From positions 1 to 64,000 of the forward strand of contig NZ_LMUF01000048.1 in the NCBI RefSeq assembly GCF_009766085.1: a stretch of DNA of 64,000 bases, read 5' to 3'. The position numbers and the translations under genes were made by a program. This DNA comes from Burkholderia sp. S171 (GTDB lineage: Bacteria; Pseudomonadota; Gammaproteobacteria; Burkholderiales; Burkholderiaceae). The notes under the pieces were generated by a model, which was given only the letters and a program-made list of their open reading frames with translations, was not told the origin of the DNA and searched no databases. Below, piece by piece: positions 37,189 to 47,044 of this stretch; position 1 is the stretch's first letter, and each line of letters starts with the position of its first letter.

Positions 37189-40100
37189 GGCGCACCCTCC
37201 TCCGGAACAGCAGGCGTTTCAGGCTTGTTCCGATTACGCCAGCGCCGCGTGCGTTCCGCCATCCGGTCGAAGAACAGATAGATGACCGGGGTGGTGAAGA
37301 GCGTGAGAATCTGGCTCAAGGTCAAGCCGCCTATGATCGCCAGACCCAGCGGGCGGCGCAACTCCGACCCCGTGCCGCTGCCGAGCAACATGGGCAGGGC
37401 GCCGAGCATGGCCGCGAGCGTCGTCATCAGGATCGGCCTGAAGCGCAGCAGCGACGCCTCGAAGATCGCCTCGCGTGCGGGCTTGCCGTGGTTGCGTTCG
37501 GCATCGAGCGCGAAGTCCACCATCATGATGGCGTTCTTCTTCACGATACCAATCAGCAGCACGATGCCGATGATCCCGATCACGTCCAGGTCGCTGCCAG
37601 CGATCATCAGCGAGAGCAGTGCGCCGATCCCCGCCGAGGGCAGCGTCGAAAGAATCGTCACCGGATGGATGAAGCTCTCATACAGCACGCCCAGCACGAT
37701 ATACACCGCCACCAGCGCAGCGATCAGCAGGTACACCTCACTCGACAACGAATCCTGGAACGCCTGCGCCGCGCCCTGTAGCGAGGAGGTGATCGACGGC
37801 GGCAGACTGACCGCCTGTTCGGCTTCGTGAATGCGCGCGACCGCCGTGCTCAACGACGCATCCTTCGCGAGGTTGAACGAGATGGTGACGGCCGGGAATT
37901 GCGCCAGATGGCTGATCACAAGCGGCGATTTGACGATCTGGATCTTGGCGATCCCGGAGAGCGGCACCTGACCGGTACTGCTCGTCTGGCTCGGCAGATA
38001 GATATTGCCGATCGACTCCACGTTGGGCAGCGACTCGGGCTTGGCGACGAGGATCACCCGGTACTGGTCCGACTGCTGGAAGATGGTCGAGACAATCCGC
38101 TGGCCCAGCGCGTCGTAGAGCGCGTTGTCGACAGTGGCCGGGGTGATGCCGAAACGCGCGGCCAGTTGCCGGTTGACTTCAACATTCACGCTCAAGCCGT
38201 CGGAGTTCATATCGCTTTGGACATCGGCGAGCGAAGGAATCGCTTTCAGGCGTGCAATCAGTTCCGGAACGTACTTCTGGAACGCCTGCTGGTTCGGTCC
38301 GCGCAGCACGAAGCTGTACTGGTTCGGCGAGACCGTGGTGTCGAGCGTCAGGTCCTGCTCCGGCTGCATATAGAGCTTGATTCCCGATACATTCGCAACT
38401 TCGTCCTGCAGGCGCCGTGCGATCTCCTGCGCGGTGTCCGAGCGCTTGTCGTGGTCGCGCAGGTTGATCAGGAAGCGGCCGTTGTTCAGCGTCGAGTTGG
38501 TACCGTCGATCCCCACGTAGGAGGTGAGCGAGACGACATCGGGATCTTTCAGGATCGCATCGGCGAGCGCCCGCTGGCGCGTCACCATCGCCTTGTATGA
38601 GACCGAGTTGTCGGCCACGCTGATCCCTTCGATCACGCCCACGTCCTGCACCGGGAACAGCCCCTTCGGGATCACGATGTACAGGACGGCGGTCAGCACG
38701 ACGGTGCCTATAGCCACCATCAGGGTCAGGATCTGGTGATCCAGCACCCAGCGCAAGCCCCGTTCGTAGGCGGCGAGCGTCTTGTCGAAGAGGCCTTCGC
38801 TGATGCGCTCGAAGCGGCTCGGATGGCGGTCGACCTGAGCTTTCAAGAGCCGTGCGCAGAGCATGGGCACCACGGTCAACGAGACCACCGCAGACAGCAC
38901 GATAGTGACCGCGAGCGTCACCGCGAATTCGCTGAACAGACGCCCGATCACGCCGCCCATGAAGAGCAGCGGGATCAGCACCGCAATCAGCGAGATGGTC
39001 AGCGAAAGAATGGTGAAGCCGATCTGCCCGGCACCTTCAAGCGCGGCTTCGAGCGGCGTCTTGCCTTCCTCCAGATATCGCACGATGTTCTCGATCATCA
39101 CGATCGAGTCGTCGACCACGAAGCCGGTCGCAATGATCAAGGCCATCAGCGAGAGATTATCGATGGAGTAGTTCAACTGGTACATCACGGCCAGCGTGCC
39201 GATCAGCGACACCGGCACCGAGATGCTCGGAATGATCGTGGCCGGCACGTTGCGCAGGAACACGAAGATCACCGCGACCACCAGCACGATCGCCAGCCCG
39301 AGTTCGAGCGCCGCGTCGGAGACCGACGAGCGGATCACGCCCGTGCTGTCCGAGACCACGGTGACCTTCATGCCGGCCGGCAACGTGGATTCGAGCTGCG
39401 GCAACTGCTTCATGATCTGGTTGACGGTCGCGATCACGTTCGCGCCCGGCTGGCGCTGGACGTTCAGCACGATCGCGGGCGTGCCGTTGTACCAGGCGCC
39501 GCGCTCGACGTCCTGAGGCGCCGAGGTCACGTTGGCGACGTCGCGCATGAACACAGGCGCGCCGTTCTGGTAGGCGATGACCGTGTTCAGGTAGTCCTTC
39601 GGATCGCTGATCTGGTCGTTGCCGTTGATCGTGTAATCAAGGTCGGGACCGTCGAAGTTGCCCTTGGGCTGGCTGACGTTGACGTAGCTGAGCAACGTGC
39701 GCAGATCGTCGATATTCAGGCCATAGGCCGCCAGCTTGTGCGGGTCCGCTTCTACACGGATGGCGGGGACATTGCCCCCGCTGGTGGTGACCACACCCAC
39801 GCCCGACACTTCCGAAATCTTCGTGCCGAGGCGGTTATTGGCGGCGTCTTCCAGTTGCGTGAGCGACATGGAAGTGGACGTGACCGCCAGCGTCAGGATC
39901 GGCTGGTCCGCCGGATTCACCTTCGCATAGGTTGGCGGTCCAGGCAGACCGGTCGGCAGAAAGCTGTTGGCTGCGTTGATGGCCTGCTGGACATTCTGCT
40001 GGGCGATGTCGAGGTTCAGCGACAGGTCGAACTGCAACGTAATGACCGACGCGCCGTCCGAACTGTACGAGGTCATCTGCTGCAAGCCGGGAATCTCGCC

Positions 40101-40313
40101 CAGTTGCACTTCGAGCGGCGCGGTCACCGTGGTGGCCATCACGTCCGGGCTCGCACCCGGATAGAAGGTCTGCACCTGGATGGTCGGATAGTCGACGTTA
40201 GGCAGCGAGGAAACCGGCAAGACGCGCACGGCGATAAGGCCCACTAATACGAGGGCGATCATCAGCAGCAGCGTGGCTACCGGTCTAAGAATAAACAGGC
40301 GGGAGATATTCAT
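37185..40313 (-). CDS. mdtB: RND multidrug efflux permease, MdtB-like
   Basis: 1042 residues, full RND length. It opens MNISRLFILRPVATLLLM, has PGASPDVMATTVTAPLE, and carries the TM4 Asp pair in GFVVDDSIVMIEN. These are hallmarks of MdtB-type HAE1 transporters. It lies 19 bases after the adaptor gene and overlaps the MdtC-like gene by four bases, the usual mdtABC layout. Substrate range cannot be told from sequence. Confidence 0.94.
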   Translation of the reverse strand: MNISRLFILRPVATLLLMIALVLVGLIAVRVLPVSSLPNVDYPTIQVQTFYPGASPDVMATTVTAPLEVQLGEIPGLQQMTSYSSDGASVITLQFDLSLNLDIAQQNVQQAINAANSFLPTGLPGPPTYAKVNPADQPILTLAVTSTSMSLTQLEDAANNRLGTKISEVSGVGVVTTSGGNVPAIRVEADPHKLAAYGLNIDDLRTLLSYVNVSQPKGNFDGPDLDYTINGNDQISDPKDYLNTVIAYQNGAPVFMRDVANVTSAPQDVERGAWYNGTPAIVLNVQRQPGANVIATVNQIMKQLPQLESTLPAGMKVTVVSDSTGVIRSSVSDAALELGLAIVLVVAVIFVFLRNVPATIIPSISVPVSLIGTLAVMYQLNYSIDNLSLMALIIATGFVVDDSIVMIENIVRYLEEGKTPLEAALEGAGQIGFTILSLTISLIAVLIPLLFMGGVIGRLFSEFAVTLAVTIVLSAVVSLTVVPMLCARLLKAQVDRHPSRFERISEGLFDKTLAAYERGLRWVLDHQILTLMVAIGTVVLTAVLYIVIPKGLFPVQDVGVIEGISVADNSVSYKAMVTRQRALADAILKDPDVVSLTSYVGIDGTNSTLNNGRFLINLRDHDKRSDTAQEIARRLQDEVANVSGIKLYMQPEQDLTLDTTVSPNQYSFVLRGPNQQAFQKYVPELIARLKAIPSLADVQSDMNSDGLSVNVEVNRQLAARFGITPATVDNALYDALGQRIVSTIFQQSDQYRVILVAKPESLPNVESIGNIYLPSQTSSTGQVPLSGIAKIQIVKSPLVISHLAQFPAVTISFNLAKDASLSTAVARIHEAEQAVSLPPSITSSLQGAAQAFQDSLSSEVYLLIAALVAVYIVLGVLYESFIHPVTILSTLPSAGIGALLSLMIAGSDLDVIGIIGIVLLIGIVKKNAIMMVDFALDAERNHGKPAREAIFEASLLRFRPILMTTLAAMLGALPMLLGSGTGSELRRPLGLAIIGGLTLSQILTLFTTPVIYLFFDRMAERTRRWRNRNKPETPAVPEEGAP

Positions 40314-40332
40314 CGGCGCGTGAGCTCGGCTT

Positions 40333-41619
40333 CTACGAGGCTGCGTCGGCAGCGGCTGCAGCCGTGTCCGAGGCGCCGCCGCGGGCGTGCTTGTGCTGAG
40401 CCTGAGCGCCGCTCGCCGCGCCTGCTCCGGATGCCGGCGCTTCAGCGGCAGCGCCGCCCGATGCGGGCCGCGCTGCTGCCGCCTGGATCTTCGCGCCGTC
40501 GCTCAAGCGGTCGGTGCCGTCGGTCACGACCGTGTTGCCCGCAGCAAGCCCGGACGTAATGACCGTGTTCTTGCCGTCGCTCGGGCCGAGCGTGACCTTG
40601 TGCACGGATACGGTGTTATTCGCATTCACCAGGTAGACATAGTCGCCCGGCGCGCCAGTTTGCACTGCTGGCGTAGGCACCAGCACGGCATTTTGCAGCG
40701 TATCTACAAGCAGCTTGACGTTCACGAACTCACTCGGGAACAGCGCCTCGTCGTCATTGGGGAACGTCGCCCGAAGGGTCACTGTGCCCGTGCTCGTCGC
40801 CATCTGGTTGCTGACTGCGTAGAGCGTGCCGGTAGCGATCTCCTTCGAGTTGTCGCTGCTGTACGCGGTGACCGGCAGGCTCGCGCCCCCGTGCATGCGC
40901 TGCAGCACGCTCGCGAGCGAGTCTTGCGGCACCGTGAATTGAACAGTGGTCGGCTTCATGGTGGTGATGACCACGATACCCGGCGAAGACGAAGCGGTCA
41001 CGTAGTTGCCGGGATCGACGAGACGCAGGCCGACGCGACCGGAAACCGGCGCGGTGATGCGGCAATAAGCCAGGTCGAGGTCGAATTGTGCAATGTTGGC
41101 CAGGTCGACCTTCACCGCGGCCTCGTCTTGCTGCACCAGGAATTGCTGGTCGGCGAAGGTCTGTTCGGCAATGGACTTGCGCTCGTTCAACTGCGTGAAG
41201 CGGACGAGGTCGGCGCGCGCCTGCGCAAGCGCAGCCCGGTCCTTGGCGAGAGTGGCCTCGGCCTGCTGCTTGTCGATTTCATACTGGCGCGGATCGATCT
41301 GGGCAAGGAATTGCCCCTTCTGCACGTCCTGGCCTTCCTTATAGCCGACCGACGTCAGGTATCCGCTCAGTTGCGGCAGCACGGTCACGGTGGCAGTGGG
41401 CGTCACGGTGCCCAGTTCACTCAGGATTTCCGGCATTGAGCCGAGCGTCGCGGTAGCGACCGTCACGACTTGCGGCGGGGTCGCGCGCTGCGGTTTCTTG
41501 GCCCGCAGCACATGCACGACCACGACCGCTATCAGCGCCAGCACCACCAACAACAGCACGATAGGCCAGCGCTTCGAGCGCTTTACCTGCGTGGAACCGG
41601 TGTCGCTCATACCACTCAT
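40333..41619 (-). CDS. mdtA: RND periplasmic adaptor, MdtA-like
   Basis: 428 residues. An N-terminal membrane anchor (WPIVLLLVVLALIAVVVVHVL) with no lipobox precedes lipoyl/barrel-sandwich halves (LPQLSGYLTSVGYKEGQDV; CRITAPVSGRVGLRLVDPG) around an alpha hairpin. The C terminus is an Ala/Gly/Ser-rich tail with HKHARGG. ATG 41619 is chosen because GGAGGG stands 7 bases upstream. First gene of the four-gene pump operon. No regulator gene is adjacent in the same orientation. Confidence 0.92.
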   Translation of the reverse strand: MSGMSDTGSTQVKRSKRWPIVLLLVVLALIAVVVVHVLRAKKPQRATPPQVVTVATATLGSMPEILSELGTVTPTATVTVLPQLSGYLTSVGYKEGQDVQKGQFLAQIDPRQYEIDKQQAEATLAKDRAALAQARADLVRFTQLNERKSIAEQTFADQQFLVQQDEAAVKVDLANIAQFDLDLAYCRITAPVSGRVGLRLVDPGNYVTASSSPGIVVITTMKPTTVQFTVPQDSLASVLQRMHGGASLPVTAYSSDNSKEIATGTLYAVSNQMATSTGTVTLRATFPNDDEALFPSEFVNVKLLVDTLQNAVLVPTPAVQTGAPGDYVYLVNANNTVSVHKVTLGPSDGKNTVITSGLAAGNTVVTDGTDRLSDGAKIQAAAARPASGGAAAEAPASGAGAASGAQAQHKHARGGASDTAAAAADAAS

Positions 41620-42134
41620 ACCTACGCCCTCCGAAAACAAACCCTGCCGTGGATAACCGGGTGGCTCAATGAAGAACCGGCCCGGCGAGTGCCGCATGTT
41701 TCGCATGTCTCTTGTCCCCGGCTAAGCCGGGGTATGACGGAAGCTCCGTCACGGTCCGCAAAAAGCTCGCTGCATCAGCCGGGCATTCCTGCATGTTTCC
41801 GCGTGTTTATTCGTTAGCGAAGCGCTTGGGCAAAACCCGGCGACTTCTCCTATGCACATGCCTCTGAATTCGCGTTGTGGCGGATCTTAAGGTCTCGCAA
41901 GGTCTTGCTCACCCATAAGCGGACACGGCGTGGCATCGAAAGTATTGCGTCCCTTGAGATCGAACGAGTAAATACAAGTTCATCGGACAGGATGCAATGA
42001 CGTTCAGCCACGAACGAATAAGACCGTATCGCAGTGTAGCGAACCGGACGCTGATTATTGAACGGACGTGTGGGGCGAAGCATTCCGAACCATTACGATA
42101 GGAGCGTGCGTAACATCGCGTAATACGACGGTGG

Positions 42135-42150
42135 ACTTTCTTAAGAAAGT
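42135..42150. promoter_or_regulatory. Perfect 16-bp palindrome in a 689-base intergenic region
   Basis: ACTTTCTTAAGAAAGT is an exact palindrome at 42135-42150. The gap 41620-42308, between the adaptor gene start and the 3' end of a LacI gene, is the longest non-coding stretch here; its 42130-42300 part is clearly AT-rich. It holds no convincing gene. The pump operon promoter must lie within it, so the palindrome may be an operator for an unlinked regulator, though it is about 515 bases from the adaptor start. Confidence 0.5.
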
Positions 42151-42308
42151 ACCGCAAATATCATCGATATGGGGTGCTATCGGTTATTGTCAGATTGTAG
42201 AAAGCTAAAAGAAAGATATGAGTGTTGCGCGAGTTGAGTATTACAAATAGCTTGTGTATTCCTAACTAAATGGCATGTGATGCGCTATTGGTTTCGTCTG
42301 TTAATGCT

Positions 42309-43331
42309 TCAGGTTGATCCCGCTCGCCGTGGTCCCGTCGATGCGCGCACAACAAGCTTCGGCGGTGGCGCGATGACCATCGACGGTTCCATCTCGGGCA
42401 CTTGAATAAGCTGGATCAGCCGATCGACAGACAACTCCGCAATGGCCGCGGTCTGGATCGCGACCGTCGTCAAAGCGGGATGCACCTGATGCGCGAGCTG
42501 GATGTCCGTGATGCCGATCACGGACACGTCATCAGGCACCTTGCGGCCAAGCGTGATCAACGCTTGCGCCGCACCAATCGCCAACAGATCGTTCGTCGCG
42601 AAAATGGCGGTGAGGTGCGGCCGGTTCGCCATCAACTGCATGCAGGCGGCATACCCTGCGTCGATCGAATCGCGGATCTGCAGCACGGCCGCGGCGTCAG
42701 CTTCAATCCCTGCTTCGCGCATGGCGGCGCGAAACCCGTTGGAACGGGCATCCTGCAAACCGCCGCAACCATCGCCGATCAGCAGGCCGATCTCGCGGTG
42801 GCCGAGTTCTAGCAAATGCCCGGCGGCCAGCGCGCCCGCCTGGGCAAAATCCACGGCTATGCAGGGCAGGGCCGGCGGCGTCTCGGGATGCTCCCACATG
42901 GCCAGCAGAATAGGCGCGCTATGCATGGCAGACGCGCACAGGTCGTTGATGGCAATGTCCGTGTTCATCACGAGTACACCGTCCGCCAGCGTTCCCGCGA
43001 TCTGATTCAGATACGCGCGGCCGATTTCGGCGTCGTCGTCGGTATTGCACACCATCAGGAAGTGGCCTGCCTTGCGAGCTGCACGCTCGGCTGCCAGCAC
43101 GAATTCAGGGTAGAACGGGTTCGAGATATTGGAGAGCATCAAGGCCAAGGTCGATGAGCGCCCTTCAGCCAACGCACGCGCGTTCAGGTTGGGCCGATAA
43201 CCAAGGTCATCGATAGCTTTCAGCACGCGGTCGGCCGTTTCCGGGCGGACTTTTTCGGGGTTGCGCAGCACGTTGGATACGGTCGCTGCGGTGACATGCG
43301 CGCGCTTTGCAACTTCGGACAGAGTGACCAT
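42309..43331 (-). CDS. LacI family regulator of the beta-galactoside cluster
   Basis: 340 residues. DNA-binding domain TLSEVAKRAHVTAATVSNVL and hinge NLNARALAEG, then a type I periplasmic-binding-like core with LALMLSNISNPFYPEF and FATNDLLAIGAAQAL. Divergent from the ABC/beta-galactosidase genes; two identical 16-bp palindromic sites lie in the 202-base shared region. Expected to repress until a galactoside inducer binds. Confidence 0.92.
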   Translation of the reverse strand: MVTLSEVAKRAHVTAATVSNVLRNPEKVRPETADRVLKAIDDLGYRPNLNARALAEGRSSTLALMLSNISNPFYPEFVLAAERAARKAGHFLMVCNTDDDAEIGRAYLNQIAGTLADGVLVMNTDIAINDLCASAMHSAPILLAMWEHPETPPALPCIAVDFAQAGALAAGHLLELGHREIGLLIGDGCGGLQDARSNGFRAAMREAGIEADAAAVLQIRDSIDAGYAACMQLMANRPHLTAIFATNDLLAIGAAQALITLGRKVPDDVSVIGITDIQLAHQVHPALTTVAIQTAAIAELSVDRLIQLIQVPEMEPSMVIAPPPKLVVRASTGPRRAGST

Positions 43332-43450
43332 TTTTCTAGTTATCCCACATTCAGGGAATGCGATTCAAATGTTGCAAGCGATTGGCGACGTTGATAACTT
43401 CTGGAAAACACAACGGAGACACCCATCATGACTTCTTCTATCCTACCCGA

Positions 43451-43466
43451 ATTTAAGCGGTTAAAT
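43451..43466. promoter_or_regulatory. LacI-type operator, upstream copy
   Basis: ATTTAAGCGGTTAAAT, palindromic except for one central pair, with a CG centre as in LacI-family sites. It is identical to the copy at 43506-43521, exactly 55 bases away. Confidence 0.75.
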
Positions 43467-43505
43467 ACACGCTGCGCACGGACGTGCCGTTTATTTTACG
43501 CAAAA

Positions 43506-43521
43506 ATTTAAGCGGTTAAAT
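43506..43521. promoter_or_regulatory. LacI-type operator, start-proximal copy
   Basis: Second exact copy of ATTTAAGCGGTTAAAT, ending 12 bases before the ATPase start codon and just before its ribosome site (GGGAGATG). A repressor here would block transcription close to the start. The 55-base spacing to the first copy is near five helical turns. Confidence 0.75.
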
Positions 43522-43533
43522 CCGGGAGATGAC

Positions 43534-44673
43534 ATGGCGGCAATTCGTCTTGTAGACGTACAGAAGTCATACGGTGACCACGCGCCAGTGATCCGGCGCG
43601 TGAACCTGGATATTGCGCAACATGAGTTCTGCGTGTTCCTGGGGCCATCGGGTTGCGGCAAGTCCACGCTGTTGAGAATGATCGCGGGACTTGAAGACCT
43701 GAGCGAAGGCGAACTGCATATTGGCGGGCGTCTCGTGAACGATGTGCCTGCTGCGGCACGCGGCGTCGCCATGGTGTTCCAGAGCTACGCGTTGTTTCCG
43801 CACATGACCGTGTTTAACAACATGGCATTCGGCCTGAAACTCGCGAAGCAGCCCAAGGACGTGATCGAGCGGAAGGTGCGTGAAGCCGCGCGCATCCTGC
43901 AACTGGACGACTACCTCGACAGGTTTCCCAAAGCACTTTCCGGTGGCCAACGGCAGCGTGTCGCGATTGGCCGGGCCATCGTGCGTGAGCCCGGCGTGTT
44001 CCTGTTTGATGAACCGCTGTCGAATCTCGATGCTGCGCTGCGCGGCCAGACCCGCGTGGAGATTGCCCGTCTGCACCAGCGCTTTGCAAACGCGAGCGTG
44101 GTCTATGTGACCCACGACCAGGTTGAAGCAATGACGCTCGCCGACAGGATCGTGCTGCTGCACGCAGGCGCGGACGCGGAGCGCTTCGGCAGCGTCGCGC
44201 AGACCGGTGCGCCGCTCGAGTTGTATCACCATCCGAAGTCGCGCTTCGTGGCGGGTTTCATCGGTTCACCGAGAATGAATTTTATCGATGCCGTGGTCGA
44301 GTCGGTCGGCCAAGGCAGCGTGACGGTCACGCTGGCGCAAAGCGGCGAACGGCTGGTGGCCCATGTCGAGGGCCAGCGTCTGCAGCGCGGCCAGCCGGTC
44401 ACGCTCGGCGTGCGCCCTGAACACCTGCGGCTCGATGGCAGCGAGCAGTCCATTCAGTGCGTCACGGTGCTGTCGGAGGAACTCGGCGAGCACAGCTACG
44501 TTCACGCGGATCACGCGAGCGGCACGCTCGTCGCGAAGGCACCCGGCGATACATCCATCAGTCCAGGCGAGCGCATTCGCATTCATGTTCCTGCTTCAGC
44601 GTGCCACCTGTTCGACGCCGATGGGCTTGCGCTTCGGCGCAGCATGTTCGAGCCCGAACGCGCCGCGGCTTAA
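43534..44673 (+). CDS. Sugar ABC transporter ATPase, MalK/UgpC type
   Basis: 379 residues. Nucleotide-binding domain: Walker A GPSGCGKST, Q-loop MVFQSYALFPHMTV, signature LSGGQRQRVAIGRAI, Walker B VFLFDEPLSNLD, switch VYVTHDQVEA. The C-terminal TOBE domain (about residues 240-370) with LGVRPEHLRL is typical of carbohydrate importers. First gene of the cluster feeding the GH42 enzyme; ribosome site GGGAG is 8 bases upstream. Confidence 0.93.
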   Translation: MAAIRLVDVQKSYGDHAPVIRRVNLDIAQHEFCVFLGPSGCGKSTLLRMIAGLEDLSEGELHIGGRLVNDVPAAARGVAMVFQSYALFPHMTVFNNMAFGLKLAKQPKDVIERKVREAARILQLDDYLDRFPKALSGGQRQRVAIGRAIVREPGVFLFDEPLSNLDAALRGQTRVEIARLHQRFANASVVYVTHDQVEAMTLADRIVLLHAGADAERFGSVAQTGAPLELYHHPKSRFVAGFIGSPRMNFIDAVVESVGQGSVTVTLAQSGERLVAHVEGQRLQRGQPVTLGVRPEHLRLDGSEQSIQCVTVLSEELGEHSYVHADHASGTLVAKAPGDTSISPGERIRIHVPASACHLFDADGLALRRSMFEPERAAA

Positions 44674-44792
44674 AACACAAACAGCACAAACAGCACAAAC
44701 GCTTAGCTTCAACATCCCAATCCGCCACAGAGCGGGTTACATCGTCTGGCAGTGAATTGCTGCCAGCCAACAAGGTAGTCAAGGAGACAAAG

Positions 44793-46046
44793 ATGATTGT
44801 TCATCGCCTTCGCAGTCTGGCTCATGCATCGGCGGCGGTCGCGCTGGTGGCAGGCGTGCTCTGCTGCACCGTGGCCGACGCCGCCACGCTGACCGTCAAC
44901 GTATCGGCGCGCGGTAACCAGCGCTCGACCTGGCAGGACGCATTCGATAAATTCAAAAAAGCTAATCCCGATGTCGACCTCAAGGTGACCTATATCACCG
45001 AAGAGGCGTACAAGGTCCAGATGGGCGGCTGGCTTGCCACCGATCCGCCAGACGTAGTCTCGTGGCACGACGGTGAGCGCATGGCGTATTACGCACAACG
45101 CGGCCTGCTGGAAGACCTGTCGCCGGACTGGAGCAAGAACGGCTGGTCGCAGCAATATGCTTCGGTAAAAGAAGCATCTACGTACAAAGGTAAGCAATAC
45201 GCGGCGCCGCTTGGCTACGATGCTTACGGCTTCTTCTATCGGAAGGATCTGTTCGAGAAAGCGGGCATCAAGGGCGAGCCGAAAACCTGGGATGAATTTT
45301 TAGACGCCTGCAAGAAGCTGAAGGCAAGCGGCGTTGCGCCGATCGCCGTTGCCGCCCGCGATAGCTGGACGCTTGCTGCATGGTTCGACTATCTGGACCT
45401 GCGTATTAACGGCAACGCGTTTCATCAGCAATTGATGGCAGGCGAAATTCCGTACACCGATGCACGCGTGAAGAAGGTTTATATCGCGTGGAAAACGCTG
45501 ATCGATGATCACTACTTCATCGATAATGCGTTGTCCTACGATCTCGATTCCATCGCGCCTTTCCTCGCGAACGGCAAGGCGTCGATGATGCTCATGGGCA
45601 CGTTCTTCTCGGCGAGCATTCCGGCTTCCATTCTTCCGCAAACGGGCTTCTTCCGTTTCCCGGTGATCGACGCGAACGTACCGACGGCCGAAGACGGGCC
45701 GGTCAACGTCCTGCTGATTCCAGCGAAGGCAAAGAACAAGGCCGATGCCCGCAAGCTGCTGGCCTTCATGGAGACGCCGCAGATCAACGCCGATCTCGCG
45801 AAGGGATGGGGGCAACTGCCGTCGAACAGCCAGTCTGCTGAACCTGAAGACGAGATTTCGAAGGTCGGTTTCCAGACCCTCGCGAATACGAAGGGCGGCA
45901 TTGCGCAGTTCTACGACCGCGACATGACGAAGGAAATGGCCGACGAAGGGATGAAGGCGATGCAGCAGTTCTATAGCGATCCGTCGCAACTCGACGCCGT
46001 GCTCGTTCGCCTCGAAGCGACTCGCAAGCGTATCTATAAGAAGTAA
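44793..46046 (+). CDS. Sugar ABC transporter substrate-binding protein (family 1)
   Basis: 417 residues. The signal peptide (AHASAAVALVAGVLCCTVADA) precedes an SBP_bac_1 fold: TLTVNVSARGNQRSTW, VQMGGWLATDPPDVV, and LGYDAYGFFYRKDLFEKAGI. AAGGAG lies 7 bases before ATG 44793; upstream in-frame codons belong to the 119-base gap, which contains three near copies of ACAAACAGC. It binds an oligosaccharide, probably a beta-galactoside given the linked GH42 enzyme. Confidence 0.92.
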   Translation: MIVHRLRSLAHASAAVALVAGVLCCTVADAATLTVNVSARGNQRSTWQDAFDKFKKANPDVDLKVTYITEEAYKVQMGGWLATDPPDVVSWHDGERMAYYAQRGLLEDLSPDWSKNGWSQQYASVKEASTYKGKQYAAPLGYDAYGFFYRKDLFEKAGIKGEPKTWDEFLDACKKLKASGVAPIAVAARDSWTLAAWFDYLDLRINGNAFHQQLMAGEIPYTDARVKKVYIAWKTLIDDHYFIDNALSYDLDSIAPFLANGKASMMLMGTFFSASIPASILPQTGFFRFPVIDANVPTAEDGPVNVLLIPAKAKNKADARKLLAFMETPQINADLAKGWGQLPSNSQSAEPEDEISKVGFQTLANTKGGIAQFYDRDMTKEMADEGMKAMQQFYSDPSQLDAVLVRLEATRKRIYKK

Positions 46047-46119
46047 GCCCGTAGCGTCAGCGGTTGCACGGTGTTATCGACCGCTGACGCTCGCATTCGA
46101 TTCCCGACGAGGCCCGATC

Positions 46120-47025
46120 ATGTCTGATTCCGTAGCGCGCCGCCTACCCGCGGCTCGGCGCCGGCACGTCTCTACTACACGCCGTCATCAGCACCGCGCC
46201 GCATTTTTCTTCCTGCTGCCGGGTTGCGCGTTGTTCTGCCTGTGCGTGGTCTATCCGATTATCAGCAGCATTTCTCTCAGCTTTTATAACTGGGACGGAA
46301 TGACGCCGAAGACATTCGCCGGCTTCGATAACTATATCGAACTGTTCCACTCGGACACTTTCTACACGGCGCTCAAGAACAACCTGATCTGGCTCGCGTT
46401 CTTCCTGCTGGCGCCGCCGCTCGGCTTGCTGTTCGCGTTGTATCTGAACCAGCACATCCGAGGCATGCGCATGGTGAAGTCGCTGTTCTTCGCGCCGTTC
46501 GTGCTGTCAGGCGTGGTGGTCGGTCTCGTGTTCAGCTGGTTTTATGACCCGGGCTTTGGTTTGCTAAGGCTGATTGTTGGTCACGGTATTCCCGTACTCG
46601 GCGATCCGCACACGGTGACGCTCGGCATCATCTTTGCCGCGCTGTGGCCGCAGACGCCATTCTGCATGGTGCTGTACCTCACCGGGCTGACGGCCATCAA
46701 TCCGGAAGTGGTCGAGGCGGCGCGCATGGAAGGCGCGAAGGGCGTGGCGCTGCTATGGCACGTGATCCTTCCGCAATTGCGGCCCGCGACCTTCATGGCC
46801 GTGGTGCTTACCGTGATCGGCGCGCTGCGCAGCTTCGACCTGATCGCGGTGATGAGCGGGGGCGGCCCTTTCGACAGTTCAACGGTGCTCGCCTATTACA
46901 TGTACGACCAGGCGATCAAGTATTACCGCGAAGGGTATTCCGCGGCGATTGCAGTCGTGCTGTTCGCCATCATGCTCGTCTATATCGTGTTCCATCTGCG
47001 CCGCATGCTGCGCGAAGAACGCTGA
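46120..47025 (+). CDS. Sugar ABC transporter permease, MalF/UgpA type
   Basis: 301 residues, six helices after a basic cytoplasmic N terminus. The EAA loop that docks to the ATPase is EAARMEGAKGVALLWHVILP. Other marks are FFLLPGCALFCLCVVYPI in helix 1 and VMSGGGPFDSSTVLAYYMY. The partner permease begins 20 bases after its stop, and together they form the importer channel. Confidence 0.93.
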   Translation: MSDSVARRLPAARRRHVSTTRRHQHRAAFFFLLPGCALFCLCVVYPIISSISLSFYNWDGMTPKTFAGFDNYIELFHSDTFYTALKNNLIWLAFFLLAPPLGLLFALYLNQHIRGMRMVKSLFFAPFVLSGVVVGLVFSWFYDPGFGLLRLIVGHGIPVLGDPHTVTLGIIFAALWPQTPFCMVLYLTGLTAINPEVVEAARMEGAKGVALLWHVILPQLRPATFMAVVLTVIGALRSFDLIAVMSGGGPFDSSTVLAYYMYDQAIKYYREGYSAAIAVVLFAIMLVYIVFHLRRMLREER

Positions 47026-47044
47026 TTTCCAGGAGTCACGTGTC

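Noticed and set aside
38736-40247. 503-codon plus-strand frame opposite the MdtB-like gene
   Set aside because: Antisense shadow of a conserved RND permease; composition is dominated by Arg, His, Asp and Gln.
41850-42083. 77-codon minus-strand frame in the long intergenic gap
   Set aside because: No ribosome site, no family resemblance, and it sits in the only likely promoter region of the pump operon.
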